DNA of 64,000 bases from Herbiconiux sp. VKM Ac-1786. Lineage in GTDB: Bacteria; Actinomycetota; Actinomycetes; Actinomycetales; Microbacteriaceae. The notes below the pieces were generated by a model. It was not told where the DNA came from. It worked only from the letters and a program-made list of their open reading frames with translations, and ran no database searches. The stretch covers positions 1 to 64,000 of the forward strand of contig NZ_JADKSG010000002.1 of the NCBI RefSeq assembly GCF_015350805.1, given 5' to 3'. Below, one piece after another: positions 1 to 10,343 of the stretch. How positions within the stretch are numbered: position 1 is the stretch's first letter; every line of letters starts with the position of its first letter. Both the position numbers and the translations under genes were made by a program.

Positions 1-66
1 CTAAGACTCTCAGCGCCGATGGTACTGCAAGGGGGACCTTGTGGGAGAGTAGGACACCGCCGGACA
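1..66 (+). rRNA. rrf: 5S rRNA, 3' part (5' end outside window)
   Basis: The first 66 bases match the conserved 3' half of an actinobacterial 5S rRNA: the GGTACTGCAAGGGGGACC helix IV region followed by GTGGGAGAGTAGGACACCGCCGGACA-type 3' strand. The gene is cut by the window start, so an rRNA operon lies upstream. A strong terminator follows within 10 bases. Confidence 0.93.
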
Positions 67-73
67 TACTTTG

Positions 74-105
74 AGAATGCCCACCCCTCCGGGGGTGGGC
101 ATTCT
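74..105 (+). terminator. Intrinsic terminator of the rRNA operon
   Basis: A perfect 14-bp inverted repeat (AGAATGCCCACCCC / GGGGTGGGCATTCT) closes a 4-nt TCCG loop and is followed by GCATTT. It sits directly behind the 5S rRNA and before the next promoter, as expected for the end of an rrn operon. Confidence 0.9.
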
Positions 106-131
106 GCATTTAAGCGCCGATCAGAACGGGG

Positions 132-137
132 TAGCCT
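132..137 (+). promoter_or_regulatory. -10 element (TAGCCT) of a leaderless promoter
   Basis: TAGCCT is followed by six bases and then the ATG at 144, so transcription would begin at or next to the start codon. No Shine-Dalgarno sequence is present. The same TAnnnT-N5-7-start layout recurs elsewhere in this window. Confidence 0.6.
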
Positions 138-143
138 GAAGTG

Positions 144-302
144 ATGAGCGACGACGAGCGGAACGACGAGGCGGCCTTGCTGCCGCGCCTCCGGGTGATC
201 GAGGAGCAGTCCCTCGACTCCCGCGCCACCGCGTACGCCCAGCTGCACGACGAACTGAAGGGCCGCCTCGAGGGCGGGGACTCGCTTCCGTCGAATGCCT
301 AG
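144..302 (+). CDS. Small acidic protein (52 aa) of unknown function, upstream of tlyA
   Basis: The frame starts at ATG 144 (GTG at 141 is an alternative) and ends at the TAG at 300-302, giving 52 residues beginning MSDDERNDEAALLPRLRVIE. It is rich in Asp, Glu and Arg, has no membrane segment, and looks largely helical. Its last 8 bases overlap the ATG of tlyA, so the two are probably translationally coupled. The leaderless promoter directly in front supports expression. I do not recognise a family; small proteins in this position are seen next to tlyA in related actinobacteria, but I cannot confirm homology here. Confidence 0.7.
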   Translation: MSDDERNDEAALLPRLRVIEEQSLDSRATAYAQLHDELKGRLEGGDSLPSNA

Positions 303-1098
303 TTCCACCCGTCTCGACGCGACCGTCGCCGCTCTCGGTCTCGCGCGCTCCCGCACCCACGCGGCCCGCCTCATCGCGAACGGGTACGTGCGGGTCGACG
401 GTGCGCCGATCGTGAAGGCCGCGCATCCGGTGCTCGAGGGGCAGAGCGTCACGGTCGACGCCGTCGATCGGTACGTCAGTCGCGGCGCCAACAAGCTGAT
501 CGCCGCCCTCGACGCCTTCCCGGTGATCGTGGAGGGGAAGCTGGCACTGGATGCCGGCGCGTCCACGGGTGGCTTCACCCAGGTGCTGCTGGAGCGCGGT
601 GCGCGGCAGGTGCTCGCCGTCGACGTGGGGCACGGCCAGCTCGACCCCATCGTCGCCAAGGACGAGCGGGTGGTCGAGGTCGAGGGGTTCAACCTCAGGT
701 TCGCGACACCCGAGACGCTCGGCGGAGCATCCGGAGTTCATGACGCCGTTCAGCTGGTGGTGGGCGATCTGTCGTTCATCTCGCTCGGGATCGTGCTGCC
801 CGCGCTGCAGAGCGTGGCCACGCCCGACGCCGACTTCGTGCTGCTGGTCAAGCCGCAGTTCGAGGTGGGCCGCACGGGTGTCAAGGAGGGCATCGTGAAG
901 AACGCGGCGCTGCGGGCGGATGCGGTGTCCAACGTGCTCTGGGCGGCGTACGACCTCGGGTTGTCCACAGCCGGGATGATCGCGTCCCCCATTGCCGGGG
1001 GTGCCGGGAATCAGGAGTATCTGGTCTGGTTCAATCGGGAGGTCGGGTCCCATCCGACAGAATGGTTGCAGCGGGTGACCGAGATGACAGGAGCGTGA
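295..1098 (+). CDS. tlyA: TlyA family 16S/23S rRNA 2'-O-methyltransferase
   Basis: TlyA methylates ribose in 16S and 23S rRNA at the subunit interface using S-adenosylmethionine; in mycobacteria its loss gives capreomycin resistance. The protein (267 aa, normal length) has an N-terminal S4 RNA-binding domain (about residues 4-62) and an FtsJ-like Rossmann methyltransferase domain with the SAM motif LDAGASTGGFT near residue 84. Residues matching the catalytic K-D-K-E set are visible in GANK, GDLSFIS, LVKPQFE and NQEY. It starts at ATG 295 inside the end of the small upstream gene and is followed after 3 bases by nadK, so it belongs to the tlyA-nadK-recN operon. Confidence 0.95.
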   Translation: MPSSTRLDATVAALGLARSRTHAARLIANGYVRVDGAPIVKAAHPVLEGQSVTVDAVDRYVSRGANKLIAALDAFPVIVEGKLALDAGASTGGFTQVLLERGARQVLAVDVGHGQLDPIVAKDERVVEVEGFNLRFATPETLGGASGVHDAVQLVVGDLSFISLGIVLPALQSVATPDADFVLLVKPQFEVGRTGVKEGIVKNAALRADAVSNVLWAAYDLGLSTAGMIASPIAGGAGNQEYLVWFNREVGSHPTEWLQRVTEMTGA

Positions 1099-1101
1099 CG
1101 C

Positions 1102-2031
1102 GTGACCTCTGAGGTGACGTCCAAGGCACGGTACATGCTCGTCGTGCTGCACACGGGCCGGCGCGATTCCGTGCTCGCCGCGAAGAGCGTCTGCGACCAG
1201 TTGCGGGAGGCCGGCGTCACGCCGGTGCTGCCGCCGTTCGACGACGGCGACCACCCCGAGGTGCTCGACGAGCTGGGGGAGGTGGCGACCCTCGGGTCGG
1301 GCATCTCGGTCTACGACCTCGAGCTCGTGATGGTGCTCGGGGGCGACGGCACCATCCTGCGCGCCGCCGAGATCGTGCGCGGAGCGACGGTGCCGCTGCT
1401 CGGGGTGAACCTCGGGCATGTCGGCTTCCTCGCCGAGAGCGAGCGCAAAGACCTCACCGCCACGGTGCAGCGCGCCCTGGCCCGCGACTACCTGGTCGAG
1501 GAGCGCATGACGCTGTCGGTGCGGGTGAAGCTCGGCACCGAGGTGGTCTACGAGAGCTGGGCCCTCAACGAGGCGACGGTCGAGAAGGCGAGCCGGGAGC
1601 GGATGCTCGAGGTCGTCATCGAGGTCGACGGCCGACCCCTGTCGAGCTTCGGCTGCGACGGCGTGGTCATGTCGACGCCCACCGGCTCCACCGCCTACTC
1701 ATTCTCGGCCGGCGGCCCCGTCGTCTGGCCGAGCCTCGACGCCCTCTTGATGGTGCCGTTGAGCCCGCACGCCCTGTTCGCGCGTCCGCTCGTCGTCGGG
1801 CCCGACTCCGCGCTGGCGGTCGAGGTGCTCGAGCGCTCCCAGGGCGGCGCCGTGCTGTGGAGCGACGGGCGACGGATGCGCGACCTGCCCAAGGGCGCGC
1901 GGGTCGTCGTGCGGCGATCGCCCGTGCCGGTGCGGCTCGCCCGGCTGCAGATGGGGCCGTTCACCGATCGGCTCGTGCGCAAGTTCAATCTGCCCGTGAA
2001 CGGGTGGAGAGGTCCGATGGATCGTGATTGA
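1102..2031 (+). CDS. nadK: NAD kinase
   Basis: This enzyme phosphorylates NAD to NADP with ATP or polyphosphate in the cytoplasm. The 309-residue product has the hallmark GGDGT motif at residues 80-84, the NE-x-S/T region (NEATVEKASRERM, near 154) and the glycine-rich CDGVVMSTPTGSTAYS segment. The GTG at 1102 is preceded by GGAG; an internal ATG at 1135 would remove 11 residues and is the other plausible start. It follows tlyA by 3 bases and overlaps recN by 8 bases. Confidence 0.95.
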   Translation: MTSEVTSKARYMLVVLHTGRRDSVLAAKSVCDQLREAGVTPVLPPFDDGDHPEVLDELGEVATLGSGISVYDLELVMVLGGDGTILRAAEIVRGATVPLLGVNLGHVGFLAESERKDLTATVQRALARDYLVEERMTLSVRVKLGTEVVYESWALNEATVEKASRERMLEVVIEVDGRPLSSFGCDGVVMSTPTGSTAYSFSAGGPVVWPSLDALLMVPLSPHALFARPLVVGPDSALAVEVLERSQGGAVLWSDGRRMRDLPKGARVVVRRSPVPVRLARLQMGPFTDRLVRKFNLPVNGWRGPMDRD

Positions 2032-3739
2032 GGAACTGTCCATCCGCGACCTCGGGGTGATCGGCGAGGCCGTCCTGCCCCTCGGGCGCGGCTTCACCGC
2101 CGTGACCGGTGAGACCGGTGCGGGCAAGACGATGGTCGTGTCCGCGCTCGGGCTGCTGCTCGGGCAGCGGGCCGACACCGGAGCCGTCCGCTCGGGAGCC
2201 GCCCAGGCCTGGGTCGAGGGCCGCGTGCTCGTCGACCCCGAGAGCGCCGTGGCCGAGCGGGTGCGCGAGATCGGCGGCGACCTCGACGACGGCGGGCCCG
2301 ACGGCAGCGAGGTCATCCTGTCGCGCTCGGTCTCGGCCGAGGGGCGCGGGCGCACCGTCGTCGGCGGCCGCTCGGCCCCGCTCAGCGTGCTGAGCGAGAT
2401 CGGCGACGCCCTGGTGGTGGTGCACGGTCAGAGCGATCAGTTGCGCCTCAAGAGCCAGGCGGCCCAGCGCGGGGCGCTCGACAGCTTCGCCGGCTCCGCC
2501 CTCGCCGCGCTGCTGGCCGAGTACCGTTCCCTGCACGGCTCGTGGCAGGCCCACACCGCCGAGATCGAGGCGCTCGTCACCGAGCGCACGGCGCGCATCC
2601 GCGAGGCCGACCAGCTGCGCACCGCCATCGACGAGATCACTGCCGTGGCGCCGCAGCCGGGGGAGGACGACGAACTGGCCGACGTCGCCGCGCGGCTGAC
2701 GAACCTCGAAGACCTCCGCATCGCCTCGGCCGAGGCTCGGGAGAACATCTCGAGCGAGACGGGCGACCAGCCCGACACCGTGGGGCTGATCGACGCCGCG
2801 CGCCGGAGCCTCGAGCGCGTCGCGCACCACGACCAGGCCCTCGCGCCGATCGTGGAGGCGCTCGCCTCGGCGAGCTTCCTGGTGTCCGACATCTCGACGC
2901 AGCTCGCGAGCTACGCCACCACCCTCGAGACCGACGAGGTGGGCGAGCTCGACCGGGTGCAGGAGCGCCGGGCCGAGCTGACGAACCTGATGCGCAAGTA
3001 CGGGCCCGAGCTGTCCGACGTGATCGCCTACGCCGAGTCGGCCGAGCCCCGGTTGCTCGAGCTCGACTCCGACTCCGACCGCATCGAGCAGCTGACCGCC
3101 CTCGTCGACGACGAGCTGGCCGAGCTGGAGCGTCTGGCCGACGAGCTGAGCGCGCTCCGGCGGGCTGCCGGTGAGGAGCTGTCGGCGAAGGTCACCGCCG
3201 AGCTCGGGGCGCTGGCGATGCCGAACGCCCGCTTCGTCGTCGACGTGCAGCCGCGCGAGGAGCTCGGTACGACTGGGCGCGACCTGGTGCAGTTCCTGCT
3301 GCGCCCGCACGAGGGAACCGAGCCGCGGCCGCTGAACAAGGGCGCCTCGGGCGGTGAGCTGTCGCGGGTGATGCTCGCTATCGAGGTCGTGCTCGCGACC
3401 GCCGATCCCGTTCCGACGTTCGTGTTCGACGAGGTCGACGCGGGGGTGGGCGGAGCTTCGGCGATCGAGATCGGGCGACGGCTGGCCGCACTCGCGCAGA
3501 CGTCCCAGGTGATCGTCGTGACGCATCTGGCGCAGGTAGCGGCGTTCGCCACCAACCACCTCCGGGTCGAGAAGGACCTGGACGGGCCGGTCACCGCGTC
3601 GAACGTGGTGCAGCTCGAGGGCGACGAGCGCCTCGCCGAGATGGCGCGGCTGCTCTCGGGACTGCCCGACTCGGAGTCGGGTCTCGCGCACGCCGCCGAG
3701 CTGCTCGAGATCGCCCGCTCGCTCGCCGTCGCCGGCTGA
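2024..3739 (+). CDS. recN: DNA repair protein RecN
   Basis: RecN is an SMC-like ATPase that acts at double-strand breaks. The 571-residue protein has an N-terminal Walker A (GETGAGKT, residues 29-36), two long charged helical arms around residues 160-370, then the ABC signature GASGGELSRVMLAIE and Walker B TFVFDEVDAGVGG near 440-480. It starts at GTG 2024, within the end of nadK, the usual actinobacterial arrangement. Length and domain order are normal. Confidence 0.95.
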   Translation: MIEELSIRDLGVIGEAVLPLGRGFTAVTGETGAGKTMVVSALGLLLGQRADTGAVRSGAAQAWVEGRVLVDPESAVAERVREIGGDLDDGGPDGSEVILSRSVSAEGRGRTVVGGRSAPLSVLSEIGDALVVVHGQSDQLRLKSQAAQRGALDSFAGSALAALLAEYRSLHGSWQAHTAEIEALVTERTARIREADQLRTAIDEITAVAPQPGEDDELADVAARLTNLEDLRIASAEARENISSETGDQPDTVGLIDAARRSLERVAHHDQALAPIVEALASASFLVSDISTQLASYATTLETDEVGELDRVQERRAELTNLMRKYGPELSDVIAYAESAEPRLLELDSDSDRIEQLTALVDDELAELERLADELSALRRAAGEELSAKVTAELGALAMPNARFVVDVQPREELGTTGRDLVQFLLRPHEGTEPRPLNKGASGGELSRVMLAIEVVLATADPVPTFVFDEVDAGVGGASAIEIGRRLAALAQTSQVIVVTHLAQVAAFATNHLRVEKDLDGPVTASNVVQLEGDERLAEMARLLSGLPDSESGLAHAAELLEIARSLAVAG

Positions 3740-3823
3740 CCCGGCCCTGCTGCCCGGCGGCAGGCCTGTGCCACACTGAGAGCCATCGCGGCTCGAGGGG
3801 CGCCGCCGAGCATCGGGGGACGC

Positions 3824-5209
3824 GTGGCCGGCACGGGGGACGGGGAGCTGGAGTCGCTCGTGGCCGAGCTCCGCGCCGAGAACGCGCGGCTCCGCGCCGA
3901 GGCGGAGGCATCCGCGGCGGCCTCGACGGCAGCGGAGCCGTCGGAGGGGCGGCCGCCTCGGGGGTGGTGGTCCGGGTGGGGGCGGGCGGGAGCGTCCGCT
4001 GCTCTGGTGGTCGTGGGGCTGCTGGTAGCGCCCGTGGCGGTGGTGGCGGACTGGGGGGAGACGCAGCTCGTGGACACGGAGGCGTTCGTGCAGACGTTCG
4101 CTCCGCTCGCGCGCGACGAGGCCGTGCAGGCGTTCGTGGTGAGCGAGGTGATGGCCGTCGTGTCCGACGCGGTCGACTTCGAGCAGACGACCGGCGAGGT
4201 GTTCGACGCGGTCGGCGACCTCGGGCTGCCGCCGGCGGCGGACAGAGCGCTGCAGGCGCTCCAGGTGCCCGCTGCTCTGGGGCTCGAGAGCCTCGCGACC
4301 TCGGTGGTGACCGAGGTCGTGCAGTCGCCGGCGTTCGCGGACGTGTGGGCGCAGGCGCTGCGGGTCAGCCATGGGCAGCTGGTCGCGGCGCTGAGCGGTG
4401 ACCCGACGGCGGCACTCGCGATCTCGTCGTCGGGCGAGGTGGCCGTGCAGCTGGGGCCCGTCGTGCAGGCGGTGAAAGCCGCGATGGTCGATCGGGGGCT
4501 GACGATCGCGGCGGCGATCCCGGAGGTTGACGTGAGTGTCGTCGTGGCGAAGTCCGACTCGTTCGGGCAGCTGGTGCTCGCCTACGGGCTCGCGGTGGGG
4601 CTCGGACTGTGGCTGCCGTGGATCTGTCTGGTGCTGCTCGCGGGCGGCGTACTGCTGGCGCGACGGCGTGCGGTGGCGGTGCTGCGCACCGGTGTCGCTC
4701 TGGGCGTCGTGATGGTGCTCGTCGGGCTGGCCATCCGGATCGGCTCGCTCGTGACCGTCGCCGCCGTCGCGCCGCGCTACCTGCCGATCGACGCCGCCCG
4801 CGTAATCTACGACACCGTCACGGCGCGGGTGGGGGAGACCGTCGTGGCGATCGCCGTGCTCGGCTTCACGATCGCGCTGATCGCGTGGGTGCGAGGGCCG
4901 CTGCGGCCGGCTCCCGCGGTGCGGGCCGCCTTCGCTTCGGGCGCGGTTCGGCTGCGTCGCTACGGCGACAGCCGGGCGATCACGACCGGAGCCTTCGGGC
5001 GGTGGCTCGGCCGGAACCGGGTGGCCGTCGAGGTGCTGATCGGGGTGGCCGCGGCCGCCGTGATCCTCGCCGTGCGGCCGATCGGCACCGGCCGGATCGT
5101 GCTGACGGCGGTCGTCGCACTGGTGCTGCTCGTGCTCGTCGAACTGCTGCAGCGGCCGCCCACGAGCGGCGCACCGACCGGGCCGGCCGACGACTCGGTG
5201 GCGGTGTGA
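3824..5209 (+). CDS. Multi-pass membrane protein of unknown function with an N-terminal coiled coil
   Basis: The 461-residue product starts at GTG 3824, directly behind GGGGGA. It opens with a short leucine-zipper-like helix (LVAELRAENARLRAEAEA), then a membrane segment at about 50-72, a large non-membrane region of about 170 residues, and five or more further membrane segments between about 247 and 445 (two near 250-280, others near 290-312, 337-355, 403-420 and 425-445). No catalytic motif is visible. It sits between recN and pyrG. I do not recognise a functional family. The topology suggests a membrane-anchored extracytoplasmic domain, but this is only inference. Confidence 0.85.
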   Translation: MAGTGDGELESLVAELRAENARLRAEAEASAAASTAAEPSEGRPPRGWWSGWGRAGASAALVVVGLLVAPVAVVADWGETQLVDTEAFVQTFAPLARDEAVQAFVVSEVMAVVSDAVDFEQTTGEVFDAVGDLGLPPAADRALQALQVPAALGLESLATSVVTEVVQSPAFADVWAQALRVSHGQLVAALSGDPTAALAISSSGEVAVQLGPVVQAVKAAMVDRGLTIAAAIPEVDVSVVVAKSDSFGQLVLAYGLAVGLGLWLPWICLVLLAGGVLLARRRAVAVLRTGVALGVVMVLVGLAIRIGSLVTVAAVAPRYLPIDAARVIYDTVTARVGETVVAIAVLGFTIALIAWVRGPLRPAPAVRAAFASGAVRLRRYGDSRAITTGAFGRWLGRNRVAVEVLIGVAAAAVILAVRPIGTGRIVLTAVVALVLLVLVELLQRPPTSGAPTGPADDSVAV

Positions 5210-5234
5210 CGACATCGACCCCTCCAGTGACTGT

Positions 5235-5240
5235 TAGGAT
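5235..5240 (+). promoter_or_regulatory. -10 element (TAGGAT) of pyrG, likely leaderless
   Basis: TAGGAT lies eight bases before the GTG at 5249. No Shine-Dalgarno sequence precedes that GTG and no clear -35 hexamer is seen. The spacing favours translation from a leaderless or nearly leaderless transcript and supports GTG 5249 as the start of pyrG. Confidence 0.55.
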
Positions 5241-5248
5241 GGAATTCC

Positions 5249-6947
<1,699 letters not shown>

Positions 6948-6955
<8 letters not shown>

Positions 6956-7592
6956 GTCGGGTGCCGAACCGGCCGACGAGCTCGTCGGCATCGAGGCCGA
7001 CACCAGCGACGTCGTCTTCGAGGGCAAGATCTGGGACGTGCGCCGCGAGACGTTCCGCTACGGCGGCGAGACCCTGACCCGGGAGTTCATCGACCACACC
7101 GGCGCCGTCGCGATCATCGCGATGGACGACGAGGAGCGGGTGCTGCTGATCAAGCAGTACCGGCACCCCGTGCGGCGTCGCGAGTGGGAGCCGCCGGCCG
7201 GCCTCCTCGACGAGGACGGCGAGTCGCCGCTCGACGCCGCGAAGCGCGAGCTCTCGGAGGAGGTCGACCTCGAGGCCGACGACTGGCACGTGCTGGCCGA
7301 CTACGTGACGACTCCCGGCGGCAACAACGAGGCCATCCGGGTGTACCTCGCCCGCGGTGTGCGCCCCACGGGGTCGACGTTCGAGCGCGAGGGCGAGGAG
7401 GCCGACATGCAGTCGCAGTGGTTCGCCCTCGACGACGTGGTCGACGCCGTGCTCGCGAGCCGGGTGCAGAACCCGTCGCTCGTCGTCGGGGCGCTGGCCG
7501 CCCAGGCGTCGCGGGCTCGCGGCTGGTCGACGCTGCGGGCGGCCGACGCGCCGTGGCCCGACCACCCGAAGCACCGCCCCATGGGCGTCTAG
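6948..7592 (+). CDS. Nudix hydrolase, ADP-ribose pyrophosphatase type
   Basis: The 214-residue protein probably cleaves ADP-ribose or a related nucleoside diphosphate derivative to the monophosphates. The Nudix box runs from GLLDEDGE to RELSEEVDL at about residues 84-107; it has one extra residue before the first Glu, as in ADPRase relatives, and Asp where the box usually ends with Gly-hydrophobic. The later [14 protein letters not shown] segment also fits the ADPRase group. Overlap with pyrG and an 11-base distance to xerD place it in the same transcription unit. Confidence 0.9.
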
Positions 7593-7602
7593 GCCGGCCG
7601 AC

Positions 7603-8529
7603 GTGGTCGCCGCGGCCGTTCGGACCGCCGTGCCGGTCGCCGTCGACCGGTTCCTCCGGCACATCACCGTCGAGCGCGGGCTGGCCGGCAACACGGTGGC
7701 CGCGTACCGGCGCGATCTGGTGCGCTACGCGTCCTGGTTGGATGCGCGAGGCATCGCCGAGGTCGGCGGTGTCGGCGAGAACGACATCGGCGCCTTCACG
7801 CAGGCGCTGCGCTCCGCCGAGGGGGAGGAGCTTTCGGCGGCGTCGGTCGCGCGCATCCTGTCGACCGTGCGCGGGTTCCACCGCTACCTCGTCGAGGAGG
7901 GGCTCGTCGAGGTCGACGTGGCGCACGACGTGAAGCCGCCCAAGCTCGCGCTGCGGCTGCCCAAGGCGATCACCATCGACGAGATGGAGCGGCTGCTCAC
8001 CTCGACCGGCGGGGAGGAGCCGATCGCCGTGCGGGACCGCGCGCTGCTCGAGCTGCTCTACGCGACCGGGGCGCGCATCTCCGAGCTCGTCGGCCTCGAC
8101 GTCGACGACGTGCAGGAGGGCGACATGGTGCGGGTGACCGGCAAGGGCAGCAAGCAGCGCGTGGTGCCCGTGGGCAGCTACGCCCGCACGGCGCTCGACG
8201 CGTACCTCGTGCGGGTGCGGCCGGCGTTCGCGACTCGGGGGCGGTCGACCCCGGCGCTCTTCCTGGGCATCCGGGGGCAGCGGCTGAGCCGGCAGGGGGC
8301 GTGGCTCGTGATCCAGGCCGCCGCCGAGCGGGCGGGGCTCTCGACGCACGTCTCGCCGCACACCTTCCGGCATTCCTTCGCGACCCACCTGCTGCAGGGC
8401 GGGGCTGACGTTCGGGTGGTGCAGGACCTGCTCGGGCACTCCTCGGTGGCGACCACCCAGCTCTACACCCACGTCACCGCGGACACGCTGATCGACATGT
8501 ACCAGACCGCCCACCCCCGCGCCCGGTAG
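7603..8529 (+). CDS. xerD: Site-specific tyrosine recombinase XerD
   Basis: XerD works with XerC at dif to resolve chromosome dimers. The product (308 aa from GTG 7603) has the N-terminal SAM-like DNA-binding domain (VERGLAGNTVAAYRRDL) and the catalytic domain with Arg in ATGARISELVGL, the HTFRH motif, LGHSSVATTQ and the nucleophile Tyr in LYTHV. A longer frame exists upstream, but it lies inside the Nudix gene. GTG 7603 gives the normal family length. Its position just before parA-scpA-scpB is the conserved segregation neighbourhood of Gram-positive bacteria. Confidence 0.94.
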   Translation: MVAAAVRTAVPVAVDRFLRHITVERGLAGNTVAAYRRDLVRYASWLDARGIAEVGGVGENDIGAFTQALRSAEGEELSAASVARILSTVRGFHRYLVEEGLVEVDVAHDVKPPKLALRLPKAITIDEMERLLTSTGGEEPIAVRDRALLELLYATGARISELVGLDVDDVQEGDMVRVTGKGSKQRVVPVGSYARTALDAYLVRVRPAFATRGRSTPALFLGIRGQRLSRQGAWLVIQAAAERAGLSTHVSPHTFRHSFATHLLQGGADVRVVQDLLGHSSVATTQLYTHVTADTLIDMYQTAHPRAR

Positions 8530-8532
8530 AAT
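8527..8532 (+). promoter_or_regulatory. -10 element (TAGAAT) upstream of parA
   Basis: TAGAAT overlaps the stop codon of xerD and would start transcription near 8540, about 40 bases before the GTG of parA. A -35 element is not obvious. It may give the parA-scpAB genes an extra promoter. Confidence 0.45.
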
Positions 8533-8578
8533 CGAGCGAGTGCGCCGGGATGGCGCGCAGGAATGAGGAGCGACTTCG

Positions 8579-9484
8579 GTGGCCATCAGAAGCACGAGAA
8601 CGGCGAAGACGGCACAGACCTCCGAGCTGAGCGGCCTCGATCTGCCGAAGATGGGCCCGACCGGGCGCCCCGGCACCGAGTTCCCCGACCCGGCTCCGCT
8701 GGCCTCGCACGGCCCGGCGCGCATCATCTCGCTCTGCAACCAGAAGGGCGGCGTCGGCAAGACCACGACGAGCGTCAACGTGGGGGCGGCGCTCGCCGAG
8801 TACGGGCGCAAGGTGCTCGCCATCGACTTCGACCCGCAGGGCGCGCTCTCGGCGGGACTCGGCGTGATGACCCACGACATCCCCACCATCTACGACCTGC
8901 TGATCGGCACGGTGAAAGACCCGGCCGAGACGATCCGCTCGACGAGCGTGCCCGGGCTCGACATCATCCCGGCGAACATCGACCTGTCGGCGGCCGAGGT
9001 GCACCTCGTGAGCGAGGTCGCGCGCGAGTCGATCCTGGCGCGGGTGCTGCGCAAGGTGAGCAACGACTACGACGTCATCCTGATCGACTGCCAGCCCTCG
9101 CTCGGCCTGCTCACCGTGAACGCGCTGACCGCGAGCCACGGCGTGCTCATCCCGCTCGAGTGCGAGTACTTCGCCCTCCGCGGCGTGGCCCTGCTCGTCG
9201 AGACCATCGACAAGGTGCGCGACCGGCTGAACCCGGCGCTCGTGCTCGACGGCATCCTCGCCACCATGTACGACCCGCGCACGCTGCACTCCCGCGAGGT
9301 GCTCGAGCGCGTCGTCGAGACCTTCGGCGACAAGGTGTTCGAGACGGTCATCGGCCGCACGGTGAAGTTCCCCGACGCGACCGTGGCCGGCAAGCCGATC
9401 ACGCAGTTCGCGCCCGAGCACACCTCGGCGAAGGCCTACAAGCAGCTGGCCAGAGAACTGGTCGCCCGTGGCGCGGTCGCCTGA
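8579..9484 (+). CDS. parA: ParA family ATPase (Soj-like)
   Basis: A ParA/MinD-type P-loop ATPase of 301 residues. The deviant Walker A KGGVGKTT is at residues 56-63, followed by IDFDPQGALS (Walker A' Asp) and LIDCQPSLG (Walker B). The 50-residue N-terminal extension before the ATPase fold is low in conserved features. There is no parB next to it; it lies between xerD and scpA. It is therefore more likely the ScpAB-associated ParA paralogue than the origin-proximal partition ATPase. GTG 8579 is the chosen start; the gene overlaps scpA by 17 bases. Confidence 0.92.
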   Translation: MAIRSTRTAKTAQTSELSGLDLPKMGPTGRPGTEFPDPAPLASHGPARIISLCNQKGGVGKTTTSVNVGAALAEYGRKVLAIDFDPQGALSAGLGVMTHDIPTIYDLLIGTVKDPAETIRSTSVPGLDIIPANIDLSAAEVHLVSEVARESILARVLRKVSNDYDVILIDCQPSLGLLTVNALTASHGVLIPLECEYFALRGVALLVETIDKVRDRLNPALVLDGILATMYDPRTLHSREVLERVVETFGDKVFETVIGRTVKFPDATVAGKPITQFAPEHTSAKAYKQLARELVARGAVA

Positions 9485-10343
9485 GCCGGCGCTCGCCGCG
9501 CTCCTCGACCCGTCGCCGGGTGCTGATCCGGATGCGGCCGGCACCGCCGCGCCCGGGTTCTCGCTCAGCCTCGACAACTTCCAAGGCCCCTTCGACCTGC
9601 TGCTCTCGCTGATCACCAAGCACGAGCTCGACATCACCGACATCTCGCTCAGCCGGGTGACCGACGAGTTCATCGGGTACCTCAAGGGGCTCGACTCCGC
9701 CGAGGAGCTCGACCGCGCATCCGAGTTCCTGGTGGTCGCGGCGACGCTGCTCGACCTCAAGATCGCCGGGCTGCTGCCGCAGGGCGAGCTCGTCGACGCG
9801 GAGGACGTGGCACTGCTCGAGGCCCGCGACCTGCTGTTCGCGCGGCTGCTGCAGTACCGCGCCTTCAAGCAGGTCTCGGCGTGGCTGGCCAAGCGGTTCG
9901 ACGAGGAGGGCACGCGGCGTCCACGGTTGGTGCGGCTCGAGGAGAAGTACCGGCAGCAGACGCCGGAGCTGGTCTGGACGCTGACCGCCGACGACTTCGC
10001 GGCGCTCGCCGCCATGGCGCTCGCGCCTCGTGAGCTGCCGACCGTGGGGCTGGAGCATCTGCACGCACCGCTCGTGAGCATCCGGGAGCAGGCGGCGCAC
10101 GTCGTGGCCGTGCTGCGCTCGGCGGCTGCGGCGGGAACCACCGTGAGCTTCCGGCAGCTGATCGCGGGCATCGACGAGAAGGGGGTCGTCATCGCCCGGT
10201 TCCTCGCGGTGCTCGAGCTCTACCGGCACGCGTCGATCTCGTTCGAGCAGCTCGAGCCGCTGGGCGATCTGACGCTGATGTGGACGGCGGAGACCTGGAA
10301 CGAGGACGACCTCGCGAACCTGGGGGCGGACTATGACAACTGA
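9468..10343 (+). CDS. scpA: Segregation and condensation protein A
   Basis: ScpA is the kleisin that bridges SMC heads with ScpB in the bacterial condensin. The 291-residue product has the conserved N-terminal motif FQGPFDLLLSLITKHELDI and EFLVVAATLLDLK, and the C-terminal winged-helix region (VSFRQLIAG...FLAVLELYRH) that binds the SMC head. Start at GTG 9468 overlaps parA; the end overlaps scpB by 11 bases, so the three are translated together. Confidence 0.95.
   Translation: MARSPEPALAALLDPSPGADPDAAGTAAPGFSLSLDNFQGPFDLLLSLITKHELDITDISLSRVTDEFIGYLKGLDSAEELDRASEFLVVAATLLDLKIAGLLPQGELVDAEDVALLEARDLLFARLLQYRAFKQVSAWLAKRFDEEGTRRPRLVRLEEKYRQQTPELVWTLTADDFAALAAMALAPRELPTVGLEHLHAPLVSIREQAAHVVAVLRSAAAAGTTVSFRQLIAGIDEKGVVIARFLAVLELYRHASISFEQLEPLGDLTLMWTAETWNEDDLANLGADYDN

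Noticed and set aside
1985-5215. Antisense frame of 1076 codons opposite nadK, recN and the membrane protein
   Set aside because: High-GC coding sequence leaves long open frames on the other strand. The product is Arg/His/Gln-rich without domain features, and the plus-strand genes are clear.
8579-9484. ParA as part of a plasmid or phage partition system
   Set aside because: There is no parB or parS nearby, and xerD-parA-scpA-scpB is a conserved chromosomal order.
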